Source: Physcomitrium patens
Taxonomy: Eukaryota; Streptophyta; Bryopsida; Funariales; Funariaceae
Direction of reading: 5' to 3'
Length of the DNA: 64,000 nucleotides
NCBI RefSeq assembly: GCF_000002425.4
Contig: NC_037269.1
Coordinates: forward strand, 12,177,290-12,241,289
This document shows, one piece after another, positions 49,719 to 59,599 of the stretch. Under the pieces are notes generated by a model. That model saw only the letters and a list, made by a program, of their open reading frames with translations, was not told the origin of the DNA and made no database searches. The position numbers and the translations under genes were made by a program. Numbering within the stretch: position 1 is the first letter of the stretch; each line of letters starts with the position of its first letter.

Positions 49719-50726
49719 CTATTGTAGCTGGACAAACTCGTTTTCCGACATATTATCTTCTTTCACAGCCATACTCCTCATTTTGTGATTGCATCATTTC
49801 TTTGGACAATGTTGAGCAATGTGCTTTGGTTCTCCACAATATAAACATAATCCTTCTTGACGACGACGAGTCTTTTCTTGCTTAGTAAGAGGTTTGAAAC
49901 GTACTACATCAATCTACATATCCTCTACTTCTGAATGTATGTGTTGAAGAGGTGTTGGTGTTGCCATTGAATTATAGTAATATTGAGGTCCACTTGTATG
50001 GTTCTCAGATCAGAATTCAAAAAGGCGATTGTCGCACTTCACAGCAAAGTCAATTGCTTGACTCAATGTTTGAGGATCAGGTAAGTTGAGCATTAACTTT
50101 TTTACCTCATATTGTAATCCGTAGAAAAATTGGCTAATAAAGGCAGCATCATCCTACTTGATATCAGTTGCAAGTTGTCAAAATTGTAAAGCATATAACG
50201 TTACTGATCGATTGCCTTGTCATAAAATATGGATCTTATTGGTTGCAATACGAATTACATCATGTTCTCCATACATGGATCGAAACTCCACCAAAAAAGC
50301 CTCTAGATTATCTAATATTGGATCTCGTCGTTCAAGAAAAGATGAAAACCACGATAGTGCCAAACCTGAAAGAAGCGTACCAATGAATCTAACTTGCGAT
50401 CCCAGAGTTGGATAGCTTTGGGGTTTAAGTTCAATGAAAAGTTGCACTTGATTGATAAATCCTCGAAACTTGGATCTGGTGCCATCAAACTTCTCGGGTA
50501 GGGCAATTCTTGGTTCTCTAACATTTGAAGGGCGTTCCACCATAGGAAAAAGGACATGGTTTGGTGCAGATGTTGAAGCAGCTCCAACCATTTCTACATC
50601 TTCACTTCCTGCCAATCTTGTTGCTCCTTGTGGTGGTAAATTGAGTTGATGCATTGCAAGCATTAACTCCCTCAATTGTTCTTGCATTTGTGCCATTGCA
50701 TTATTCATTTCAAGAAGTTCTGCCAT
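49719..50726 (-). pseudogene. Element 1 gag with CCHC zinc knuckle
   Basis: One frame from ATG 50726-50724 to a TAG at 49719-49721. The N-terminus is a helical MAELLEMNNAMAQMQEQL, followed by the retrotransposon gag segment (LPEKFDGTRSKFRGF). A zinc knuckle C-X2-C-X4-H-X4-C lies at 49806-49847. In-frame stops at 50220, 50178, 50154, 50010, 49914 and 49794 are all TGA or TAG and each could come from CGA or CAG by C-to-T. There is no frameshift. Pol is in the -1 frame relative to gag with a short overlap, suggesting pol was made by -1 frameshifting in the active ancestor. Confidence 0.85.
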
Positions 50727-50906
50727 GATAACACTTAGAAGAGAGAAGATGTCTAATATCACTCAAGACAACTAGAAGAGAGGACTTGCGGACAATGAAA
50801 ATACTAAGGACAATATCAGTTTAGAAGAGGGTAATCTGCAACTTCTAATATGCTTATATCTTATGAAGAAAAAGAGCTAATCCATTCTTAATCAAGATTA
50901 GACAAA

Positions 50907-50918
50907 GCTCTGATATTG
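50907..50918 (-). promoter_or_regulatory. Element 1 candidate primer binding site (initiator tRNA-Met type)
   Basis: On the minus strand CAATATCAGAGC matches 10 of 12 bases of the usual plant initiator-Met PBS (TGGTATCAGAGC). It lies 20 bases inside the 5' LTR rather than directly next to it. Confidence 0.5.
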
Positions 50919-50938
50919 TAGGTGTACTCTTGTCAATC

Positions 50939-51498
50939 TGTCAAGGACAAGAACTCGATGAAAAAACAATTCAGACAAGTAAGCCTTCACTCAAAGAGAG
51001 GTAACAAAATATATATAAACAAGTATATATATTGAAAGAGAAACTGAAATGGCTATTGCCAAAAGACAAGAAAACTAGAGACCCTTGAAACTAGACTAGA
51101 AGCAAGAAAAGAGTTGAGAAGAGTGAAGAAGCCTTCACTCTTATCTCTATATATACTATCTAACTAAAAGCTACGTGGCGACGTTCTATAGGACCTCCAA
51201 TATGTGTTGACTTTGTAGGGCACATGCCTTGACTTCAAGGCAAGTTTTTCTACGTGTGGGCCACATAGTTAGCTTGATCTTCAAGCTAACAACATGTGTG
51301 GCACATGGCTAACTTGTTGACCACGTTTCTAATCCAAAAAGTCAATTAAAGACACCTATGAAGTCAAAGCAGTGTCTAGGAAGTTTCTAGGAAGCTTTCA
51401 TATTAAATATTATAGAATTAACTTACTTTTAGCTACTTTTACTTACTTCTATCTATTTCTATATGTAATTATTAGCTTACATGATTATGGCCGTGACA
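50939..51498 (-). repeat. Element 1 5' LTR
   Basis: 560 bp, the partner of 45105-45665. It carries the upstream promoter of the element in the sense (minus) direction. Confidence 0.95.
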
Positions 51499-51599
51499 AT
51501 GATCTAAGTTGCATCTACAAAACTTTTTAAAATTTTTATAAAAAAAGACAATATTACCTATCTAATAGATTTTTATATGCTTTTAAACACTTCTTTTTA

Positions 51600-53723
51600 T
51601 TAAAATAATATAGATATTATTAATGATATAAATCACAAATAATAAAAACCTCAATGAATTTTGATATCAAATACATTATATCTCACTGTTTAGTTTAAGA
51701 AGAACATATTAACTTTAAAGATCTTCTTTTCAATTATGTTATCTTGAAGGCTATAACAATTATAATATTTCATTTAATAGTTTAATAAATGATATTTCTT
51801 GAGTTGAATGTGTTGATTATTGATTTTTCATCTTTTTAGCACCACAAATATACAAAATCTACAAACAAAGATAGAAGTTAGAATGCAATCTTTATTAAAT
51901 CATATTTACTTTGTAATAAAAAAAAATTGATTCTTTATCTTGATTTTGATGGATGTTGATAATAAAAAGCATCAATATTCTTTGTATTAGTTATAAGAGT
52001 TTTGATTGGTTTCTATATGTATTCATTAATATCATATCTATATCAATATATAAGATATTCTAAACTATTTTGGTACTACTTTGAATCTGAGACTTCTTTG
52101 ACCTCAAACTCTTGATGATTTTTCACTTCTATAAGAAAAAATGGCATTTGTCTTCATTTTGATATATATACTATCTAGATGGCTTAAAAAAAGATATATA
52201 GAATATGAAATAGATCTTTATAGACTTTGATAGGTATATTTGATATACTATTAAATTAATCTATTCACAAATTAAAAATAGTATAAGTCAATGGTAATCC
52301 AACTTGTTGCTAAGATAACTAGTTTTAATATTACAATTAAATAACCATAGCTTGTTGCTATTGAGAAATTGAAGTTGTTCCTTGCAATTAGTATCCGCAT
52401 TGATTTTTATTTTTTTTAGAATGTTTAATTATATCTTTATTATTAGATTTAACTTTGATAAAAAATTTACTAAATCTTTTGCTATAATATTATCAACTTT
52501 TGAAAAGTCAAAAATATTGAGTTATAGATAATAACCATATATATATATATATATATATAAAATAAAAAATTATATTTTATTATTATTAAAAAAATCTCTA
52601 TCAATTACAAAAGAATTATCTAATAATCTTGATAATAGTTAATAGTATATCTCAGATATTCTTCTAAAATTTGATTCACCTATTTTGTTTGTTTATCAGT
52701 TTGAAGATGAAATATCAAAGATATTTTGATGTTTATCTTAAAAATCTTTAATATATATATATAAGAACTTGATATTTAAAAATTTATTATAAAATATATA
52801 TATAAAAAGACCATGGTTTTTTTGATATATGTAATGTCTAAAAAGTCTATAAGCTTAATAACAAGGAATTTTAAAACTTAAACAAATATCATACAATTTT
52901 ACAAAGACTTTAAATGCCTTCATCATTTGAGACCACTTAAAATCTTTTAATATTAATTCTAAGCTCTTGTTATATCTAAAAATTTTGTAGTTGAAAAATT
53001 GTGATAAGCTTAAAGAGTATGTAGTCATGCTTTACCTTTTAAAATATATAATCAATCCTAAAAATATAGTAGATTGTACTTGAACTTAAATTTAAAAATA
53101 TCATTCTTGAAATGAGTCTATAATTATAAGAAGTTTTTTGTCATAGATTTTGTAGTTGATCTTTATCAGTAAAATAATTTTTGAATAAAAAGCTATTGTA
53201 TGAAATTTGTCATTTTCTCTTGTTTTTGACAATAACTTATCCAAAGCAAAGTGTAATGCATCTCTTTCTATAAAAAATACCTTAAAGAAATCAATACAAT
53301 ATAAGATAGGTGAAAACATAAAAAAATCTTTAAAGATTTAAATGATATTTTTGTTTCTTTATTTTATTCAAGTTTGTTTTTTAAAAATCAAACTTTTAAA
53401 TAGAATTAGAATTTTAAAAAAAATCTTAATGAAGATTTAATAGTAACTGATAAATTCCAATAAATATTTCACATCTCTTATTGGTATTAGAATCTTACAA
53501 TCTATGATATTTTTAACTTTCTTAGAATCCATCATAAATAAATTATTTAAAATAATATGTCTTAAGAAGTCAACTTAAGTTGTGTGAAATAGCATTTTTC
53601 ATCTTAGCATATAATTTTGTATCTTTAGGTTTTTGTAACATACAAAAAATATAAAATTAATATTTTTTTGGTTTTCAAAATAAATTATAATATCATCTAA
53701 GTAATAAATGACATAATTATTAA

Positions 53724-53762
<39 letters not shown>

Positions 53763-54825
53763 GTTAAAAATAAGTTTGTAAAATTATAAGTCTAAAAAGC
53801 ATGACATTATATTTAAAATGTCCATATTAGATTCAAATTATAGTCTTTCATTTATCTCTTTTTTTAATGCATATTAAGTTATATATTTCTTATAGATCTT
53901 CTTTAGAATGAATCTTTGGTTAATTCAATTGATTAAGAAGTTTCAATATCAAAAATAGAGGATACATATTTTCAATGGTGATCTTATTGAGTCCTTGATA
54001 ATCCACATACATTTCTAGTGATTTTTTATTTCTTTTTTTATCAATGAAATAGCATCTTTGATTGGAAATTTTGAATGGTGTATGAAGTTCTTAGTATACT
54101 TCTTGTTAACATATTCCTTATGTGAAGCTAATTTTTTTTATGATAAGCTGTAAATTAGTCCAAATAATAGTTCAGCACTTTTTTAAAGATCAATTGAAGA
54201 ATTATAAGGACAATGCTTTGAAAGAACATTTGCTTTTTGTTTTTCAAATACATCTTAATAACCTTAATAGTAGCTGTTAATGCTACTTAAAGTCTTTCTA
54301 TCATTCAAAATAGATGTCGTATAAATAATATATATATATTTTTAAACATGCATGAAAGTTCTTATACCTACTAATAATAATTTTGTTGTATTAGACTTGT
54401 GATTTTTTATTTGAATAAGGACAATGTAGATTATATTATTAAAAAATTAAAGATTATGAAAAATATAATTTATTCAAGGATTTATTTCTTTAGCCATAAT
54501 AAACGTAAAATAGCTAAATTTAAAAAAACCATAATCACATTAAATATTATTAAAGAATTATATCCATTAATTACTATATCTAAAAGAATAATTTTATAGG
54601 TAATATTTCTAGAAGACAACAAATGACTATATATGAATTCTACATACATAAACTTAGTTTTCTTGAATAAAGTTATTTTTTAATTTTAAACAAAGTTTTT
54701 TTTATAAAAAAAGTTGAGACTCCTGAATTTAACAAGGCAAAGACTTTATAATTTATTCATCCTAAAGAAACATCCATTATAAAATAAGGTAAGGGATTAT
54801 TCCAAATATATACATTTACCTCAAC
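51600..54825 (-). mobile_element. Element 2: strongly eroded chromovirus fragment
   Basis: Minus-oriented copy of the same family as element 1, recognisable throughout despite heavy AT drift. In sense order from the right: protease flank (near 54.7 kb), RT with YLDD still readable at 53692-53703, RNase H (53101-53319 open, containing IVDSFQE-like ending), integrase remnants, a chromodomain flank near 52.1 kb, and eroded extra-ORF sequence near 51.7-51.85 kb. gag and both LTRs are missing. The right end stops abruptly where the plus-oriented LTR of element 3 begins. Boundaries are approximate. Confidence 0.75.
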
Positions 54826-54829
54826 AGTT

Positions 54830-55292
54830 ACTTATTTGATTAGGTAGAAGTAGGTAAATATAAATTAATTTCATAAAATCTTCTAGAAAAGCTTCTTAGA
54901 AGCTTTATAGAGGCGGTTTTGACTTTAAATGTATTTGTAGGTTGAAAACTTAGCCAACAAGTTAACCACGTATTGATAGCTTGTGGAACAAGCTAACTAT
55001 GTGGCACATTTATAGATAACTTGCCTTGCAAGTTAAGACATGTGGCTAACAAAGTCAACACATGTCGGAGGTCCTATAGAATATTGCCACGTAGCTCCTA
55101 GTAAGAGAGTATATATGGAGGTAAGAGTGAAGCCTTCTTTATTCTTGTCAATGTCTTTCTAGTTCTTATTCTTGTTTTAAGAATAGCCATTCTAATTGAA
55201 TATTATATCATCTTTGAGTGAATTTTTAGTTCCTTTTAATGATACATGAGTGTATTAAGAATTTTCTTTCCTCGAGATTCATATCTTTGATA
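54830..55292 (+). repeat. Element 3 5' LTR (eroded)
   Basis: Matches the element 1 LTR at several landmarks, for example GGAGGTCCTATAGAA, the NCCACGTAGCTNNTAGT tract and AATAGCCATT. It is followed by TTTGACAAGAGTG, the same post-LTR leader as in element 1. The left boundary is approximate. Confidence 0.75.
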
Positions 55293-55548
55293 GTTTGACA
55301 AGAGTGCTAGCATATTATTTTTATCTTATTTTAAAAATGAGTGGATTATTCCACTTCTATTGTTGTATTTTGAAGATTGCAGACTATCCAACTTTAAATA
55401 AAAAAATCTTATTTTTTAACACTGATCTTTTCCTTAAAGAGAATTGATTATCCCTCTTTGTGGAAATTTTTATTAGAGATTGTGGATTTCCCTCCTCTAA
55501 TTTAATTTTTTGGATTTATTTGAATTGCCTATAGAAGAAAAGATTATG

Positions 55549-56578
55549 GATGCTACTCCTAGCAGAAGTGAGAATAGATTTGTAACTATTACAGATCTTC
55601 ATGAGCTTGTCAACACTTTAAGAGTGAAAATGTCATGTATTTTTAACGCGAATCATAGAGGTACTATGCCTGTGCCTATGGAAGAAGTTCAAAGTCTATA
55701 GCAAGAAGTTGTGTAATTGAGAGAAGCAAGTAGATCAACCTCATAATCAAATCTAAGAAATTTTGTTTCTACAAGTATGATGGAGACAATGATTCGAATG
55801 ACTGAGAGGTTTAATGGAAGAAGATCAAAATTTCAAGGATTTTTACAACAAATCAAGCTCTATTTAAAGTTGCACCTTTTCTAATATTCCAATAGATTTA
55901 CTCAAGTCAAATTTATATGTACTTTTCTATTAGGAAGTGCTCTCACTTGATTTGCACCTTTAATGAAAAAAGATTTGTGACTTTTTTATGATTTGAATTC
56001 ATTTCTATAAGTATTTACGGCCACATTTGGAAAAAGTGATTAAAAAAAGTTAGCAGAGATTAAGCTTTTATCTTTATGGCAAGGATCATGGTCAGCCACG
56101 ATATATGATGCTGAATTCCAAAACGTCACTTGTGACGTGGACTAAAGTGACAAAGTCCTTATCAATCAATTTTGATATGCGTTGAACGATAATGTCCAAG
56201 ACTTGTTACTGACAATGTCAAAGACAAAATCTTTGGAACAATTTATTGCTCAAGCCATTGCATGTGAAAATCAATTATTTGAAAGACATAAAGAACATAG
56301 ATGTGACTGGAGAGGAACAAATCAAATAATGATGGTAGCTTCTAAATTTATAGAAACTTATTTATTAAAGCCAGAACCAATGCAAATTGATACGGGATGT
56401 TTTAAACCTCTCAAAGAGCAAAAAAAGAGTTGATGACGTTAAGAAGGCTTATGCTTATATTGTACAAAAGCTAAACATATTGCTTAATATTGTCCAAAGA
56501 AACAACATAATTACAAAATAAGAAGCATGATTGCTATAAAAGACAATGTGTCAAAAAATGAGGTACTCGAACTATAAT
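55549..56578 (+). pseudogene. Element 3 gag with zinc knuckle
   Basis: Begins near ATG 55549 and contains a gag segment (RFNGRRSKFQGF-like). A CCHC knuckle at 56452-56493 keeps all four ligands but has a TAA where a Gln codon stood. Several other stops break the frame. Two stops (TAA TAG) end it near 56578. Confidence 0.7.
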
Positions 56579-56689
56579 AGGTACTATGCGGCTGCAATCA
56601 TGTACAACATATAACAAAGGTCTTATTCTTTCTTGTGATCTTTCATCTTATTTTATAATAGAAGTTTGTTTAGGACTAAAAAAATCATA

Positions 56690-58677
56690 AAGTCTTAGCC
56701 TTGTTAGATTCACGAGCCTCAGCTTGTTTTATAAATGAAGACTTTGTAAAAAAAATAAGATATATTTTTGTTTAAAAAAATCAAACTTATGCATGTAGAA
56801 GTAATAGATGAAAATTCATTATCTTTTGGAGATGTTACACATGAAACTATTCCTATAGAAGTAGCAATTAGTCGTCACAATAGTTTAGTAATATTTAATA
56901 TAATTAAGTCTCCTTTTAATCTAATCATTTTAGGATTATCATGGTTAGAAAGATATAATCTTTAGATAGATTAGATTTCTTGTAATCTTGATTTTTTCCA
57001 TAGTTTAGCCAAAGGTCTTGCTAAGCAAGTAGAAATTCATAAGTATAGTATATCCAAATTTTTCTTAGTAGGTGCAAAAGCTTACATGTATGTTGCAAAT
57101 GAATGGCTAACTTTTGCTATATATGCCATGCCTATTGTTGATGGTGAGTAGATATCAAGTTATATTCTTAGCCAATATTAAGATTTTTGGGACGTTTTTG
57201 AAAAAAAGAATGTAGATATTCTTCTAAAGCATTGTCTTTATGATTATACTATCGATCTTTAAGAAGGAACTCAACCACCATTTGGACCAATCTATAGCCT
57301 ATCATAAAATGAATTGGTTGCACGTAAAAAGTATATTGATGAAAACTTGGCTAAAAATTTTATATGCCATTCTAAATCTCTAGCTAAGACTCTATCTTAT
57401 TTGTGAAGAAAAAAGATAGATCTCTGTGGATGTGTATAGATTATTGAGGACTTAACAAGATCACCATTAAGAAGAGGTATCCTTTACCTTTGATTTCAAG
57501 ACTTCTTGATCAATTAAATAAAGCAAAGATCTATATAAAAATAGATCTATAAAAAGCATATAATTTGATTCGCATCAAAGAAGGAGATGAATGAAAGACT
57601 ACTTTTTAAATTAGGTATGGACATTTTGAATATGATGTCATGCCTTTTGGACTCATGATTACACCAGCTGCTTTTGAACATCTAATGAATGATGTCTTTT
57701 GTGAGTTTCTTAATGATTTTATCATCTATTATATAGATAATATTTTAATCTATTCTAAGAATATAAAAAAGCATAAAATTCATATTTGTCGTATCTTATA
57801 AAAACTAAGAGATGAAGGATTATATACCAAGATGAAAAAGTGTATATTCTACACTACTTAAGTTGACTTTTTGAAATACATCATTTCCAATGAAGGCCTT
57901 GTGATGGATCCAAAGAATGTCCAAACCATCATAGATTGGAAGATCCCAAGAACAGTAAAAGATGTGCAATGTTTTTTGGACTTTACCAATTATTATCAAA
58001 TCTTTATCAAGAACTTTTTTCAAGTTGTAGCTCTACTTGCATGTTTGACTTGTAAAGACAAACTTGAATGGAATAAAGAAGCCAAAGCATCATTTGTTGC
58101 TTTGAAGAAGGAATTTACTTCTGCATCGACTTTGTATCATGTTGACTTTTCTAAGGCATTTTTCATGGAAACAAATGCATCATATTTTGCCTTAGGTGCA
58201 GTATTGTCACAAATGAGAATAAATGTCAAACTCCATCCAATAGCTTTCTATTCCAAGAAGTTTTTAGCATCCAAGATTAATTATGAGATCCACGATAAAG
58301 AACTTCTTGTAATATTGGATTCATTTAAAGAATGCGGTCATTATTTAAAAGGTGTTTCAAGTCCAGTCACAATATATACAGATCAAAAAAACTTCAAGTA
58401 TTTTATGTCGGCACGTGTTTTGAATTATCGCCAAGCCCATTGGAAATTGTCATTATCAAGATTTGATTTCAAGATCACATATTAACCTAAAAAATAACAA
58501 GATTTATCAAATATTCTTTCTAGATGCCCTTATCTTATATCAAAAGAAGGAGTCATATCTTTGGATTAATGAAGAGCAATCTTCTTGAAGCTAGAGTATT
58601 TTCATCTTTGAGCAATGAAATCAACATTGACTGTTGATTCGACTTTTGTCAAAAAAATTCAATCAAGTATGTTTTCT
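56690..58677 (+). pseudogene. Element 3 pol fragment (protease, RT, RNase H)
   Basis: Protease active site reads DSR instead of DSG (near 56707-56715). The RT catalytic motif at 57730-57741 reads YIDN instead of YLDD, so the enzyme would be dead. RNase H is best preserved: 57871-58485 is open for 204 codons and ends with the tether to integrase. Integrase is cut off by element 4. Confidence 0.8.
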
Positions 58678-59036
58678 TGTCACGAATTTAGAATACTGAT
58701 TAGAAATCTAAATAAGAAGCTCAAGAAGAATCGATAAGAACTAGATTAATCAGATGAGTACAAGAACAACACTAGAAAGGTGAGGTAGACCTCCAAGAGG
58801 TGTGTTGTCGAGATTGAGAATCCCCTCAATCTCTGTTCCTATATATACTACAAGCTATGAAGCTTCTCAAGTAGCTTTCACAAACTAAAAAGCTTCTCAA
58901 GCAGCTTCCACAAGCTAGGAAGCTTCTCAAGCAGCTTTTATAAGCTTGAAAACTTCTCAAGTAGATTCTACAAACTACAAAGCTTCTGTAGAACCTTCTA
59001 GAATCTTCTATAACTTCCTAGTGTATGTCCTTGACA
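58678..59036 (-). repeat. Element 4 3' LTR with internal 30-bp tandem repeats
   Basis: 359 bp. On the minus strand it runs from TGTCAAGGAC to TCGTGACA. Bases 58860-58979 are four 30-bp units, each starting near AAGCTTCTCAAG, followed by a partial fifth. Confidence 0.8.
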
Positions 59037-59055
59037 TCACCTCCTCACCTTTAGC
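59037..59055 (-). promoter_or_regulatory. Element 4 polypurine tract
   Basis: The minus strand reads AAAGGTGAGGAGGTGA directly before the 3' LTR. Confidence 0.75.
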
Positions 59056-59094
59056 TTCGAGGTCTCTGAAAAGTACTCCTATTGCGAGTCAGTA

Positions 59095-59442
59095 CTAATA
59101 TAAGAAGTTGAAAATCTGAGCCATAATGTCTGCAATATACTTCAATTGTTGTTCGTGTGGCAAGTAGTTCATTGGTCCTTATAATCAATGATAGTATCCT
59201 ATGCCTTCGATTTTCAACTAGGCATGAACTTTCGTATCTTCATTGTGAAAATGCCCTACAAACACTCCTTTGAAAAGATCACCATAGGCAAGTTCTACCT
59301 CAAACACAATCACAAGCGACCTGTTACTAAGTATCCTCCGTCGTCTTCATGGTACATGTGGTTCTTCATCTCGGAGTTGTCTTTGTGAGATACTCGGTTG
59401 AGAGGACATGACTGGTATCATATCTATCTCTTGACTATCCAT
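59095..59442 (-). pseudogene. Extra ORF downstream of pol in element 4 (broken homologue)
   Basis: A frame of 116 codons from ATG 59442-59440 to TAG 59095-59097, between the chromodomain and the PPT. It aligns with the element 1 ORF: both start M-x-x-Q, share an LVIVFEVE/LVILLEVG segment and a G(I/M)GYYH..GP / GMGHYRW..GP segment, and end in I-x-x-F-L-(I/Y). Four internal stops are present. One of them replaces the Trp of element 1 (TGG to TGA). Confidence 0.6.
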
Positions 59443-59599
59443 ATCAGACTAAAAAAACAAGCACTAAACATAGAAGAATGGGCTCAAGTTACAGATTTAT
59501 AGTCTCTAACTATGTCTTTTAGAGGTTGCTTCTCTTCCTTCTTTATAAGACCGAGGATTAAGATGCTTCAAGGAGAAGGGACTTCACTAAAAAAAATTC

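Larger units (their letters stand above)
45105..51498 (-). mobile_element. Element 1: structurally complete Ty3/gypsy chromovirus
   Basis: Minus-strand LTR retrotransposon, 6394 bp. It is flanked by the 5-bp target duplication ATGAT (45100-45104 and 51499-51503). LTRs begin TG and end CA. Order in the sense direction: LTR, PBS-like site, gag, pol (PR-RT-RNase H-IN-chromodomain), an extra ORF, PPT, LTR. Integrase after RNase H and the chromodomain place it among chromoviruses. By eye the LTRs differ at 12 substitutions (11 transitions) and one indel, about 98% identity, so it is the youngest copy here. gag and pol carry many in-frame stops and no frameshifts, so it is non-autonomous. Confidence 0.95.
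54830..58677 (+). mobile_element. Element 3: eroded chromovirus, interrupted by element 4
   Basis: Plus-oriented relative of element 1. Its 5' LTR is at about 54830-55292. It continues through leader, gag and pol and ends abruptly inside the region just after RNase H (the segment encoding STLTVDLTFLKQ in element 1), where the element 4 LTR begins at 58678. The remainder presumably lies beyond the right edge of the window. It is older than element 1, with many stops, small indels and AT drift. Confidence 0.8.

Noticed and set aside
46307..50649. Plus-strand frames across element 1
   Set aside because: They are antisense shadows of the minus-strand gag-pol and extra ORF.
46225..50726. Rescue of the element 1 stop codons by RNA editing or recoding
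   Set aside because: U-to-C editing could restore Arg and Gln codons but not the three Trp codons (which would need A-to-G), and such editing is known from organelles rather than nuclear transcripts. Mutational decay is simpler.
58860..58990. The 30-bp repeats considered as a CRISPR-like array
   Set aside because: The units are directly adjacent with no spacers and lie within a retrotransposon LTR in a plant-type genome.
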